Of a DNA stretch of 57,852 nucleotides, positions 8,460 to 17,143 are shown piece by piece (within the stretch, counting starts at the first letter, position 1; every line of letters starts with the position of its first letter). The stretch covers positions 1 to 57,852 of the forward strand of contig NZ_JABXKL010000015.1 of NCBI RefSeq assembly GCF_017114995.1. Reading direction: 5' to 3'. This DNA comes from Nostoc sp. NMS9 (lineage in GTDB: Bacteria > Cyanobacteriota > Cyanobacteriia > Cyanobacteriales > Nostocaceae). Both the position numbers and the translations under genes were made by a program. Under the pieces are notes generated by a model. It did no database searches. It saw nothing but the letters and a program-made list of their open reading frames with translations, and was not told where the DNA came from.

Positions 8460-10016
8460 ATGGTACAGCTAAGAAACAGCAACGACGTAACGCCTTCTTC
8501 GTCCTCACGTTTGAACCCAGTCCGCCTCAAATACACAATCAACGGTAATGGCGAATCCATTATTGAAAAAAACTGTGAATTACTTGTCATAGCTTGTGAC
8601 CCCAGGAACTTGTCTAAAATTTGTGATTACACGCCTGAAGAACGCACTATCTTTGACAAGTTGAGAAATTTCACATTCCATACATCGCTACTCAAAGTCG
8701 AGGTCAATAATTCATCTTCCCAGACAAAAACATATCCTGTCATATTTGGTCCGAAACTATTGGAGGAGATGAACGGAACTGTCTATGCATATCGTAACGA
8801 ATCCGCCAAGCAATTTGGACCTCAGCGTGCGAGTCAAATGACACATAACTTGGTGACTGTCTATCAATTGGTAGGCGAAACTAAGACCCCATGGCCCGCC
8901 AGTGAGTTTGAGAAAAAACTTAAACAGGACTTGCAGAACAGCGACTGGTGGCCATTCTCTCTCAACTACGAGGTAGTGGAAACCGTCACTACACCTTACT
9001 TTGATCACTTCTCTAATGAAGACTTGAAGGAGGGCTTCCCTTGGAAGCTTCTGAATTTGCAGGGACACAATAAGACCTTGTATGTGCATGGATTCACTTG
9101 CTTTGAATCGGTCTTGCATTGCTGGGATTACGCCGCATTAATGCTGAATTCTGTGGACAGTGCAAAAAAAGCCTTGCCAAGTGATTCAGACGCGCCGATT
9201 GTAATTCTGGGTGCTGGTGTTAGTGGTCTCTTATTTGCCGTTAGGCTAAAGAGATTGGGATACACGAATATAGAAATTCTGGAATCAACCGACCGATACT
9301 GTGGAAAAACCCATACCATTACTGAAGACGGCCCTTATCCAAGCGGCTCAGATGAGAAGACAGTCTGTGAGTTAGGCACATGTTATTTATCGCCTTCCTA
9401 CTATCACATGATCGAGGAACTGAAGGAATTTTTTGTGGACAACGACCAAATTGATTTCGTTGGAAATGATCAGGATTTTAGAGGGATTCTCACCAAAGGC
9501 GAATTTCCAGATTCTTTTCATGTGGCTCCCCTTGTTACACAACCCGAATATATCGTTTTGAAAGCTAAAGCCTTACTAGGTCGCCCCCAAGATTATGATT
9601 CAAGGTTGATACAACTTAGAATTGCTTTTGACCTTGCCAGATACAATATCCTTCATTACGAGATCATGGGTTTACAAAAGCCGATGCCAGCAAAGCCACC
9701 AATGGCATTGCTGAATAAAACGTTTTATCAGTTCTTGGAAGACAACAAACTACTTAGCCTTGTGGGCATGATGGAGTATATCTATTCTGTGCAGGGGTAT
9801 GGTGTGATGACAGCCATCCCCGCTTATTATGGCTTAATCTGGATCACACCTATCGTTATCCAAACGATTTTGCTCGATAATTTGGGTGTAGAAAATAAAC
9901 CCGTTGTTACCGCATTGAAAAAAGGTTGGGGCGATCTTTGGGATCAAATAGTAACAAAAGAAAATCTTAATATTACCTATTTGGCGGAGACTAAATCTAT
10001 TACACGTCTAGGCTAA
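8460..10016 (+). CDS. FAD-dependent oxidoreductase with permuted halves
   Basis: This 518-residue protein has the dinucleotide-binding motif GAGVSG only at about residues 250-255, followed by the FAD ribose-binding Glu of EILEST. The stretch just before it, near residues 202-216 (GHNKTLYVHGFTCFE), resembles the FAD-contacting segment that normally closes this fold. The first ~225 residues, with a CELLVIACDPRNL strand, look like the usual C-terminal half. The last residues (ITYLAETKSITR) look like the point where that half would normally continue. The order is therefore C-half then N-half, a circular permutation within the flavin amine-oxidase-like superfamily. Substrate and partners are unknown. 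It is a single gene without a signal peptide. Confidence 0.75.
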   Translation: MVQLRNSNDVTPSSSSRLNPVRLKYTINGNGESIIEKNCELLVIACDPRNLSKICDYTPEERTIFDKLRNFTFHTSLLKVEVNNSSSQTKTYPVIFGPKLLEEMNGTVYAYRNESAKQFGPQRASQMTHNLVTVYQLVGETKTPWPASEFEKKLKQDLQNSDWWPFSLNYEVVETVTTPYFDHFSNEDLKEGFPWKLLNLQGHNKTLYVHGFTCFESVLHCWDYAALMLNSVDSAKKALPSDSDAPIVILGAGVSGLLFAVRLKRLGYTNIEILESTDRYCGKTHTITEDGPYPSGSDEKTVCELGTCYLSPSYYHMIEELKEFFVDNDQIDFVGNDQDFRGILTKGEFPDSFHVAPLVTQPEYIVLKAKALLGRPQDYDSRLIQLRIAFDLARYNILHYEIMGLQKPMPAKPPMALLNKTFYQFLEDNKLLSLVGMMEYIYSVQGYGVMTAIPAYYGLIWITPIVIQTILLDNLGVENKPVVTALKKGWGDLWDQIVTKENLNITYLAETKSITRLG

Positions 10017-10133
10017 TGTCTCTAAATTAGTCTTGACAAAAATATAGGTTAGTGTATCTACTACAGAAGAGGCAGAATTCGTCATTAATGAGTGGTTGAA
10101 CTCCGTAAAAGTTACCTCTTTAACGAACTGCCT

Positions 10134-10205
10134 TTCCTTCTCTTCTCTACCAGAGGCTGCGCGAACGGAACGCTACACGAATGCGTAGCTTCTCGTAGAG
10201 AAGGA
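10134..10205. repeat. Dispersed palindromic repeat (TCTACGAGAGGCTGCGC type)
   Basis: CTTCTCTAC...GTAGAGAAG arms enclose GAGGCTGCGCGAACG and GCGTAGCTTCTC. Related sequence occurs at about 36040-36135. It sits at the 3' end of the serine hydrolase gene and could fold as a transcript-end hairpin. Confidence 0.6.
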
Positions 10206-10212
10206 GAGTAGA

Positions 10213-11145
10213 TCATAGACTAGCGATCGCTTCGGCAACTAGTTTAGAAACAAAGGGTAAAATATCCCGACTCTTAGCTTGGGCTTTCCCTTCAGTAAAT
10301 ACCACTAAGAGGTAAGGACGCTGTTCTGGTAACTCAATATACGCAGCATCATGGCGAACTTGACTTGTCCAACCTGCTTTTGACCAAATTTGAGCATTTT
10401 CAGTCAGTCCACCGCCTAAAAAACCTGTTACCTGATTTTCCTCGGCATCAGGGGATATATCGTTGAGAGGGCGTTTCAGTAAAGCCATCATGGCTTGCGA
10501 TCGCGCACTTGAAACCGCTACTCCACCTACAATACTATGCAGTAACCTAGCGATCGCATTTGTGGTCAACATATTACGATTTTCTAGTAATTCTCCTACA
10601 AATGCCCGTTCCCGCCCATAAGGGCCATCACCCCAAGTTTTTTGACAGACGTTTATTGTGTCCATTTCTTCCCAACCCAAAGACTGGTAATAGCGGTTAA
10701 TAATATTACGCTGATATTTCCAGGTTTCAAAGGGGCCGATTGGTAATTCTGGGCCTGATGTAGTGCCACTCAAAATATCTACAACTAAGCTGGTAGCATC
10801 GTTACTAGAATCGACAATCATATCCTGCAAAGCTCGCTCCAACTCCTTGGAGGTTTGACTCATGCCTTTTTCTAGCCATTCGTTTACCGCCACCAGGTAA
10901 AATAGCTTGACTACACTGGCAGGATAAATCCGCTCAACACCGCGATAAGTGAAACCACGAACTGAGTGATCCCAAAAAGCGTTGGGAGTCAGCGCCCCAC
11001 CAGTATTTACTCGCACTGGTGGATCGTAAACAACCCAAGTCAAGGCAATTTGGTTACGTGCTAAGGTTCCAAATGCTGCCCAAGTTGCATCTAAAATGCC
11101 TAACCCAAGATTTTCGAGTTGTTCGTCTTTATTAAAAAAAATCAT
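10213..11145 (-). CDS. Class A beta-lactamase-like serine hydrolase
   Basis: This 310-residue protein has the penicillin-recognising fold signatures in order: SVVK (SxxK, Ser near residue 77), SSN of DSSNDAT near 113, and KAGW (in place of KTG) near 257. Such proteins act as beta-lactamases, D,D-peptidases or esterases. The variant third motif and the lack of an obvious signal peptide make classical secreted beta-lactamase activity uncertain. The start codon at 11145 is only nine bases from the divergent start of the NlpC/P60 gene at 11155, so the two cell-wall-related genes must share or overlap promoter DNA. No alternative downstream start preserves the domain. Confidence 0.8.
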   Translation of the reverse strand: MIFFNKDEQLENLGLGILDATWAAFGTLARNQIALTWVVYDPPVRVNTGGALTPNAFWDHSVRGFTYRGVERIYPASVVKLFYLVAVNEWLEKGMSQTSKELERALQDMIVDSSNDATSLVVDILSGTTSGPELPIGPFETWKYQRNIINRYYQSLGWEEMDTINVCQKTWGDGPYGRERAFVGELLENRNMLTTNAIARLLHSIVGGVAVSSARSQAMMALLKRPLNDISPDAEENQVTGFLGGGLTENAQIWSKAGWTSQVRHDAAYIELPEQRPYLLVVFTEGKAQAKSRDILPFVSKLVAEAIASL

Positions 11146-11154
11146 TCTCTGATA

Positions 11155-11859
11155 ATGTCCTTTAATCTAAAATCCAAAATCCAAAATCCAAAATCAGGGG
11201 AGTATCAGTGTTTAGCTGACCTGAATTTATATGATTCTCCTGAATGTACGCGTTTAGCAACTCAAGCTGCATCTGGAAGACATTTGTGGGTAACATCAAA
11301 TCATCAAAATTTGGCGGTTGAGGTGTATTTATGTGAAGATGACTATCCAGGATGGGTATACCTTTCAGATTTTGATTCATTACAATCTGCTACTGTACCT
11401 TATCAGGCTGCAACATTTTCTGAATCGGAGATTAAAAAACTCCTAGCAGAGATTATCGCCTTTACCCAAAAAGCGATGCAACAATCAAATTATTACCTTT
11501 GGGGTGGTACGGTTGGGCCAAATTATGACTGTTCTGGGTTAATACAGGCGGCGTTTGCTTCGTTGGGTATTTGGCTACCTAGAGATGCCTATCAACAGGA
11601 AGGATTCACTCAACCAATTACAATTGCAGAATTAGTAGCTGGGGATCTGGTATTTTTTGGAACTAGCCAAAAAGCCACCCATGTCGGGCTTTATTTGGCG
11701 GATGGTTATTATATCCATAGTTCTGGGAAAGAGCAGGGACGGAATGGGATCGGAATTGATATTCTCTCGGAACAGGGAGATACGGTTAGTCAGTCGTACT
11801 ATCAACAGCTGCGAGGTGCTGGTAGAGTTTTTAAGAGTTACGAACCACAGAGACGCTGA
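11155..11859 (+). CDS. NlpC/P60 peptidoglycan endopeptidase with SH3b domain
   Basis: From the ATG at 11155 the product has 234 residues. An N-terminal SH3b-like domain (about 15-85, ECLADLNLYDSP-like beginning) is followed by an NlpC/P60 domain. The catalytic cysteine is in YDCSGL (Cys126), the histidine in THVGLY (His176), and a polar third residue in YIHSS (His188). Related cyanobacterial enzymes cut the gamma-D-Glu to diamino-acid bond of muropeptides, acting in wall recycling. The upstream frame to 11119 overlaps the neighbouring gene and is not preferred. The first ~13 residues come from a heptamer repeat (AAAATCC) that has become part of the coding sequence. Confidence 0.85.
   Translation: MSFNLKSKIQNPKSGEYQCLADLNLYDSPECTRLATQAASGRHLWVTSNHQNLAVEVYLCEDDYPGWVYLSDFDSLQSATVPYQAATFSESEIKKLLAEIIAFTQKAMQQSNYYLWGGTVGPNYDCSGLIQAAFASLGIWLPRDAYQQEGFTQPITIAELVAGDLVFFGTSQKATHVGLYLADGYYIHSSGKEQGRNGIGIDILSEQGDTVSQSYYQQLRGAGRVFKSYEPQRR
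11162..11197. repeat. Heptamer tandem repeat (AAAATCC)
   Basis: Four to five copies of AAAATCC run at the very start of the NlpC/P60 coding region. Short heptamer arrays of this kind are common in Nostoc-type genomes. Confidence 0.75.
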
Positions 11860-11873
11860 GGACGCTGAGGCTT

Positions 11874-12887
11874 ATGAGGAGTGGGTTGGTTTCCGAAAGG
11901 AGTAGTGAGGAGAATGGGGCGATTTCAACAATTGTTCCAGATGTTTCGGTGGTGGTGCCGATACATGACGAGGTGGAAAGTTTGCCACTTTTATTAGAAG
12001 CGATCGCCTCTACTTTATCCTCTAGTCAGATAAATTATGAAATCATTTGTGTGGATGATGGTTCTACAGATGGTTCTGGGGATTTGCTCAAGAAAGAGGC
12101 GCAAATCCGCACTGATTTAAAGGCAGTGATTTTGCGTCGCAACTACGGACAAACTGCGGCGATGGCTGCTGGATTTTATTATGCAGTCGGTAAAGCGATC
12201 GTTACTTTAGATGCCGATCTCCAGAATGATCCAGCTGATATCCCGATGTTATTAGCAAAGCTGGATGAGGGTTATGATTTGGTGAGTGGTTGGCGGCAAA
12301 AACGCCAAGATGGGGCTGTAAATCGTTTACTTCCTTCTAAAATTGCCAATTGGCTAATTCGCCGCACCACTAGCGTGAATATTCATGACTATGGCTGTTC
12401 GCTGAAAGCTTATCGTCCCGAACTTTTGGCAGATATGAACCTCTACGGGGAATTACACCGATTTTTACCTGCTTTGGCGTACATCGAAGGAGCTAGAATT
12501 ACCGAAATACCTGTACGTCATCACGCCCGCCGCTTTGGTCGTAGTAAATATGGAATTTGGCGGACATTCCGGGTATTGATGGATTTGTTAACCATTCTGT
12601 TTATGAAAAAATTCCTCACCCGTCCGATGCACGTTTTTGGGCTGTTGGGCTTGATTTCAATGTTTTCGGGCACTGCGATCGGAATTTACTTGACTTTCGT
12701 CAAATTAGCTTTAGGTGAGATGATTGGCAATCGCCCTTTGCTGATTTTAGCAGTTCTGCTGCTACTAACGGGAGTGCAGCTGTTTTGCTTCGGACTTTTA
12801 GCAGAATTGCTCATGCGTACATACCACGAATCCCAAGGACGGCCTATCTATCGCGTGCGAGAGGTGGTAGCAAAAAATGTTAAGTAA
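11874..12887 (+). CDS. GT2 glycosyltransferase, polyprenyl-phosphate type
   Basis: This 337-residue protein has a GT-A domain with VSVVVPIHDE (~24), the nucleotide-binding DDGSTDG (~61) and the metal-binding LDADLQNDP (~113). A basic region (HHARRFGRSKYG) follows, then two C-terminal membrane helices (about 255-280 and 292-318). This is the dolichyl-phosphate-mannose synthase/GtrB/ArnC arrangement, in which a sugar is transferred to undecaprenyl phosphate on the inner face of the membrane. The acceptor sugar cannot be told from sequence. It lies 14 bases after the NlpC/P60 stop, so the two could be cotranscribed. Confidence 0.85.
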   Translation: MRSGLVSERSSEENGAISTIVPDVSVVVPIHDEVESLPLLLEAIASTLSSSQINYEIICVDDGSTDGSGDLLKKEAQIRTDLKAVILRRNYGQTAAMAAGFYYAVGKAIVTLDADLQNDPADIPMLLAKLDEGYDLVSGWRQKRQDGAVNRLLPSKIANWLIRRTTSVNIHDYGCSLKAYRPELLADMNLYGELHRFLPALAYIEGARITEIPVRHHARRFGRSKYGIWRTFRVLMDLLTILFMKKFLTRPMHVFGLLGLISMFSGTAIGIYLTFVKLALGEMIGNRPLLILAVLLLLTGVQLFCFGLLAELLMRTYHESQGRPIYRVREVVAKNVK

Positions 12888-12978
12888 CGTAACAATAGTA
12901 GTCATTGGTCACTTGTACTGAGCGTAGTCGAAGTATTAGTCATTAGCAAATAATTAAGAGTAAATATTGGTTGACTCT

Positions 12979-13020
12979 AGACAAAGGACAAATGACAAAT
13001 GACAAATGACAAATGACAAA
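12979..13020. repeat. Heptamer tandem repeat (ACAAATG)
   Basis: About five head-to-tail copies of GACAAAT, preceded by GACAAAG, sit between the GT2 gene and the MFS gene. The same heptamer recurs at 40540-40560 and 41762-41796. Confidence 0.8.
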
Positions 13021-13043
13021 AAACTAGTTAAATTGCATCTACC

Positions 13044-14297
13044 TTGAAAGCATTTAATACCTTTGACGCCCAACTGCGGCGCAACCTGCTGATTTTATTT
13101 ACGGCAGGTTTATTATTCTGGTCGAGCCTGTCTTCGCTCTTACCAACTCTACCGCTTTACATCGATGATGTGGGCGCAAGCAAGCAAGAAATTGGTCTTG
13201 TGATGGGCAGTTTCGCCATTGGGTTATTGCTATCTCGCCCAATGCTGGGACGATTAGCCGATGAACGCGGTCGCAAAATTGTTTTGTTGATTGGTACGAT
13301 CGTAGCTGCGATCGCACCCTTTGGTTACTTGGCAACCCAATCAATTGGGCTGTTGATCCTGGTGCGGATTTTTCACGGCATTAGTGTTGCTGCTTTTGGC
13401 ACTGGCTACAGTGCCTTAGTCGCAGATTTAGCACCTGCCAAGACTCGTGGTGAAATCATTGGGTACATGACCCTAGCAACTCCCATTGGTTTAGCAATTG
13501 GCCCTGCCTTGGGTGGGTATTTAGAAGCGACAAGTGGTTACGGGATGTTATTTCTGTTATCCGCGGAATTGGGTTTTGTCGCCCTCTTGGGGATTTTACA
13601 AGTTACAAATCCGCCAGTGCAAACGCAGGAGCAGACAGAGGGAGAGGATCACAAATTTTGGCAAATTTTGGCCAGTCCACGGGTGAGAGTTCCAACTATA
13701 GTTATGTTGCTGGTTGGTTTGTCCCTTGGTGCTGTACATACCTTTGTATCGTTGTTCCTCAAATCCACTGAAGTGGACTTCAATGGCGGACTATTTTTTA
13801 CAGCTGCGGCAATTTCTAGTTTTACTATCAGGGTGTTTGCTGGTAAGGCAAGCGATCGCTTCGGGCGCGGTTTGTTTATTACCTTTGGTATTTTTTGCTA
13901 CGTTTTGGCGTTAATACTGCTGTGGCAGGCTGACAGTGCGATCGTTTTCTTACTGGCTGCGATCGCTGAAGGTGCTGGTGGTGGTACACTGTTCTCGATG
14001 ATGATTACCATGATGGCAGACCGCTCGCTGCCGCAAGAACGGGGGAAAATTTTTGCTATATGCATAGCTGGACTTGATCTGGGAATTGCGATCGCTGCTC
14101 CTCTTTTGGGTATTATCGCAGAACTTGTAGGCTACCGCGATATGTTTGGCTACGGTGCTGCGATCACTTCTCTAGCACTTGTCCTCTTCCTCACCCATTC
14201 GAGCAAAAACCTATCCAACTCACTGCGCTTTGCACTAGGTCTAGCTCCAGATGCCTACGCCTTGAAAAACTTAAAACTTAGGAGTGATGAAATTTAA
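13044..14297 (+). CDS. Major facilitator superfamily transporter
   Basis: This 417-residue protein has about twelve hydrophobic helices. The MFS signature is in the loop after helix 2 (GRLADERGRK, ~70-80), with a related ASDRFGRG in the second half. Family members are proton-coupled antiporters, often drug or metabolite exporters; the substrate is unknown. The start used is TTG at 13044, since no ATG lies before the first helix in this frame, and an upstream heptamer repeat leaves little room for a longer form. A tRNA on the opposite strand follows closely. Confidence 0.82.
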   Translation: MKAFNTFDAQLRRNLLILFTAGLLFWSSLSSLLPTLPLYIDDVGASKQEIGLVMGSFAIGLLLSRPMLGRLADERGRKIVLLIGTIVAAIAPFGYLATQSIGLLILVRIFHGISVAAFGTGYSALVADLAPAKTRGEIIGYMTLATPIGLAIGPALGGYLEATSGYGMLFLLSAELGFVALLGILQVTNPPVQTQEQTEGEDHKFWQILASPRVRVPTIVMLLVGLSLGAVHTFVSLFLKSTEVDFNGGLFFTAAAISSFTIRVFAGKASDRFGRGLFITFGIFCYVLALILLWQADSAIVFLLAAIAEGAGGGTLFSMMITMMADRSLPQERGKIFAICIAGLDLGIAIAAPLLGIIAELVGYRDMFGYGAAITSLALVLFLTHSSKNLSNSLRFALGLAPDAYALKNLKLRSDEI

Positions 14298-14336
14298 CTC
14301 CTCACTCCTAACTTTCAACTCTTAACTTTTTGAAAA

Positions 14337-14410
14337 CGGGCGAGGAGGGATTCGAACCCCCGACACCGTGGTCCGTAGCCACGTGCTCTAGTCCACTGAG
14401 CTACACGCCC
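14337..14410 (-). tRNA. tRNA-Arg (anticodon ACG)
   Basis: The reverse strand folds as a cloverleaf. The acceptor stem GGGCGTG pairs with CTCGCCC with one internal mismatch. A D arm with GCTC...GAGC follows, then anticodon stem CGTGG/CCACG around the loop CTACGGA. The T arm is GGGGG-TTCGAAT-C-CCTCC-like. The anticodon reads ACG. The CCA end is not encoded. Confidence 0.92.
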
Positions 14411-14444
14411 TCACCGACAATCTATATTAACACGTTCTAACCAA

Positions 14445-14954
14445 ATGGCACAAGATAATTTTCCAGCTAATTTTGCCAACTTAACCCATCTAGATCGCCA
14501 AGGACAGGCACAGATGGTGGATGTATCTGATAAAGCACCCACCATTCGCCAAGCAGTAGCAGCGGCTAAGGTGCGAATGCTGCCAGCCACTTTCGCTGCT
14601 ATTCAAGCCGGAAATGTCCCAAAAGGGGATGTGTTGGCAACTGCAAGATTGGCTGGAATTATGGCAGCCAAGCAAACAGCCACTTTAATTCCCCTGTGTC
14701 ATCCGTTGCCTTTGCAAAAAATCGCAGTGGAGATCATACCCAATCCCCAACTACCGGGTTATCAAATTCAAGCCACAGTCAAAACCAAAGCTGAAACGGG
14801 TGTAGAGATGGAAGCCTTAACTGCCGTTTCTGTAGCTGCCCTGACTTTATACGATATGGCAAAAGCCTTAGAAAAGTCGATTCAAATTGAATCAATTTGT
14901 TTAATTAGTAAGAGTGGCGGGAAATCAGCAGATTATTCACCGACAGAGCAATAA
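14445..14954 (+). CDS. moaC: Cyclic pyranopterin monophosphate synthase MoaC
   Basis: This 169-residue protein carries the MoaC signatures: [16 protein letters not shown] near the start, [12 protein letters not shown], the LCHPLPL segment holding the catalytic histidine, [21 protein letters not shown], and a terminal SKSGGKS lysine motif. It converts the MoaA product 3',8-cyclo-GTP to cyclic pyranopterin monophosphate, an early step of molybdenum cofactor synthesis that nitrate reductase needs. Length is normal for the family. It appears monocistronic, starting 35 bases from the tRNA and reading away from it. No other molybdenum cofactor gene is adjacent. Confidence 0.95.
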   Translation: MAQDNFPANFANLTHLDRQGQAQMVDVSDKAPTIRQAVAAAKVRMLPATFAAIQAGNVPKGDVLATARLAGIMAAKQTATLIPLCHPLPLQKIAVEIIPNPQLPGYQIQATVKTKAETGVEMEALTAVSVAALTLYDMAKALEKSIQIESICLISKSGGKSADYSPTEQ

Positions 14955-15053
14955 TCTACACTATTTTGGGGTATTGACACAAGAGGCAGAGGGGCAGGGG
15001 GAAGGGTGCAGAGGAGAGGAATTTTTCCCTGTTCCCTGCTCCCCAGTCCCCAG

Positions 15054-15746
15054 TTATGGAAGATTATCAGGATCAATGCCGAGATTACGCAAATATGCTG
15101 CTAACTGTTCAGCGCGTTGGCGTTCTTGTTCAGCGCGTTGACGTTCTTGTTCTAGCAATAACTCAGCCTGTTCTACCCGTTGATTGAGTTCCAAGGAATT
15201 CAAAAATCTCTGTCCATCTGGACGGTAAATTACTAACTCTCCAAGGCCCGTTTGAAATCTAATTCCTAAGCGAGGACTGAACCAACCATCCATTTGCCAT
15301 AGCTTATTCAAATGGTTGTTTTGCCGCACCCAGGCATCTAGTTGAAAACTTTCAGGGTCGTATAAGTAGTATTCTTCAACACCATAAGTATCGTAAAATT
15401 CCAGCTTACGCTCCATCTCCTTGGTATCATTACTATAAGAAAGAATCTCAAAGACTACTTGTGGTGGAATATTATCTTCTTGCCACTGACGATAGGAACG
15501 ACGTTTTCCCTTTGGTCTACCGAAGACAACCATCACATCAGGTGCAGTCGGTGTAATCAGCCGAGAACGGACGGGATACCAGAGCAAATCTCCTGCAATC
15601 AAAACATTGTCATTATTAGCAAACAGAATCTCTAAATTCTCCTTAATCAAGACAATCCAACGATATTGCTCTGTATTGTCTGCCATTGGTTTGCCGTCGC
15701 TATCTGGATAGAGGAGATCGGGGTCTATTTGCTCAAAGATCGTCAT
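15054..15746 (-). CDS. Uma2 family (DUF820) endonuclease-like protein
   Basis: This 230-residue protein has the PD-(D/E)XK-like Uma2 core: a TAPDVMVVFG strand with the acidic residue (~75), PPQVVFEILSYSND (~112), and a region ending in EFYDTYGVEEYYLYDPE. A charged coiled-coil tail (about 190-220) repeats EQERQRA and is typical of cyanobacterial members. The family is heavily expanded in cyanobacteria and its substrate is not established. It stands alone, separated from moaC by G/A-rich intergenic sequence. A second, shorter member lies at 44709-45293. Confidence 0.85.
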   Translation of the reverse strand: MTIFEQIDPDLLYPDSDGKPMADNTEQYRWIVLIKENLEILFANNDNVLIAGDLLWYPVRSRLITPTAPDVMVVFGRPKGKRRSYRQWQEDNIPPQVVFEILSYSNDTKEMERKLEFYDTYGVEEYYLYDPESFQLDAWVRQNNHLNKLWQMDGWFSPRLGIRFQTGLGELVIYRPDGQRFLNSLELNQRVEQAELLLEQERQRAEQERQRAEQLAAYLRNLGIDPDNLP

Positions 15747-15870
15747 CGGATTTAACCCAGCGGCTCTTAACTTCCAATTTAATTATGACTGTTTCTAGAA
15801 GTCTAATAGCAACGACTGCACCAAAAACCTTAGAATGAGTAGGGTGTATTTAAATCTGTAACAAATATTT

Positions 15871-16128
15871 ATGCCTCCTCGTTGGCCTCGCAAACCCGAT
15901 CGCAAAGACCCTGATTACCGCAAGATTGATGACCGGATGAATTTTGCCATGCATGTAGCGATCGCTGCTATGATTAATTCTGGCTTATGGTTTTTTCACA
16001 TCTTGAAAAGCACTACCTGGGACTGGCTGCCGTTGTTGACTGCAAGTTGGACAGGAATAGTATTAGTGCATCTGATTTATATTAGTGCGATCGCTAATTA
16101 CAGCGAAACTCCACCTAAATCCACCTGA
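15871..16128 (+). CDS. Small 2TM-domain membrane protein
   Basis: This 85-residue protein has a basic, Arg/Asp/Lys-rich cytoplasmic head (RKPDRKDPDYRKIDDR) and two membrane helices (about 27-45 and 53-73). This matches the 2TM-domain layout common in cyanobacteria. Function is unknown to me. The ATG at 15871 places the basic head before the first helix. Confidence 0.75.
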   Translation: MPPRWPRKPDRKDPDYRKIDDRMNFAMHVAIAAMINSGLWFFHILKSTTWDWLPLLTASWTGIVLVHLIYISAIANYSETPPKST

Positions 16129-16247
16129 AGACGGACTGCTGATGCTGGGGCGATTGTAACCTGTGGTAGTAGAATCAGCCTATTAATTGAACGATAATGT
16201 AAAAAAGCCTGAGATTTCGCACTCTTTCTTAACGTAGGGTTATTTTT

Positions 16248-16556
16248 ATGGCAAAGACTAACACCACAGAACTACTGGAAGCCCTAGCAGCTGAAATTGG
16301 CGAAAATGTCTACATAGACATTGCCAAATGGCATCTTTATTTATCTAATGCCAAACTGCACACCCTTGTTGCTGAACAGTTGTATCCTTTAATTACTTCC
16401 AACAATGTAAGTGAAGATCAAGTTTTAAAAGTCTTGAAATCAATTACAGTAAAAATTGGTGGTGGTAGAAGCGAACTTCCTTTGAGTGATTTACTGCCAC
16501 TGCAATGCCAAGTAACATTAGTTGATATTTTAGAAAAATATCAACGCGAAATCTAA
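16248..16556 (+). CDS. DUF3181 family protein
   Basis: This 102-residue soluble protein begins MAKTNTTELLEALAAEIGE and contains an IDIAKWHLYLSNAKLH segment and a GGGRSELPL loop. It matches in length and pattern a small cyanobacteria-specific family I recognise as DUF3181. It has no signal peptide or membrane helix, and its function is unknown. Confidence 0.8.
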   Translation: MAKTNTTELLEALAAEIGENVYIDIAKWHLYLSNAKLHTLVAEQLYPLITSNNVSEDQVLKVLKSITVKIGGGRSELPLSDLLPLQCQVTLVDILEKYQREI

Positions 16557-16835
16557 TCTCTACAACCAAGATTATTTGAATTAGACAATTTTCTCGGTCA
16601 GTATTCCCTGATTAGACTTGAAATGCTGAATTGAGGATTAATTTCTTGTGTCAATCTTATAAAGATAAAAACCACACAGACACATAGATGAATTTAGTGT
16701 AATTTATGTGTTTATATTTGGTAAAAATGTCCTTTAACAGTTAAGGAATCTCGACCTTCTAAATCGGTTGAGAGGTGAGTGAGTATATCTTGAGAATCAC
16801 TGCCGACTTCATGCAAATTTATTGAGGCAATTTCT

Positions 16836-17051
16836 ATGCTTTTACAAGTCAAAGATAGTGGCGAATTGGTAAAAATTGTTGAAATTCAGGAATTAATTGA
16901 CCCGAATACTGATGTTGTTCAGGCAAAAGACCAAGAAGGTCAAGAAGAACAGCAACCTGAAACTTTTAAAAAACAAAATCTCGTTTTTCCTTCAGGTGAA
17001 GTTCTACCACGCTGCTGGATAGATGCTGACTATAGACACGGCAACGGTTAA
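16836..17051 (+). CDS. Small conserved acidic hypothetical protein
   Basis: This 71-residue acidic protein (MLLQVKDSGELVKIVEIQEL start) has a Gln/Glu-rich middle and ends in FPSGEVLPRCWIDADYR. The well-formed N-terminal beta-like stretch and protein-like codon use support a real gene. I do not recognise a characterised family. The upstream 280 bases show only an AT-rich, weakly palindromic sequence. Confidence 0.6.
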   Translation: MLLQVKDSGELVKIVEIQELIDPNTDVVQAKDQEGQEEQQPETFKKQNLVFPSGEVLPRCWIDADYRHGNG

Positions 17052-17106
17052 TGATTTTAAAATCAGATAATTGCTAATCGAAGTAAACTATTAGCAATTA
17101 TCAATA

Positions 17107-17133
17107 GTAGGGGCATACATCTGTGCGCCCCTA
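17107..17133. terminator. GTAGGGGC hairpin between convergent genes
   Basis: GTAGGGGC...GCCCCTAT arms with an eleven-base centre form an imperfect hairpin between convergent genes, so it could end transcription from both sides. A perfect relative occurs at 48427-48455, so it also belongs to a dispersed hairpin family. Confidence 0.45.
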
Positions 17134-17143
17134 TTACTATGTG

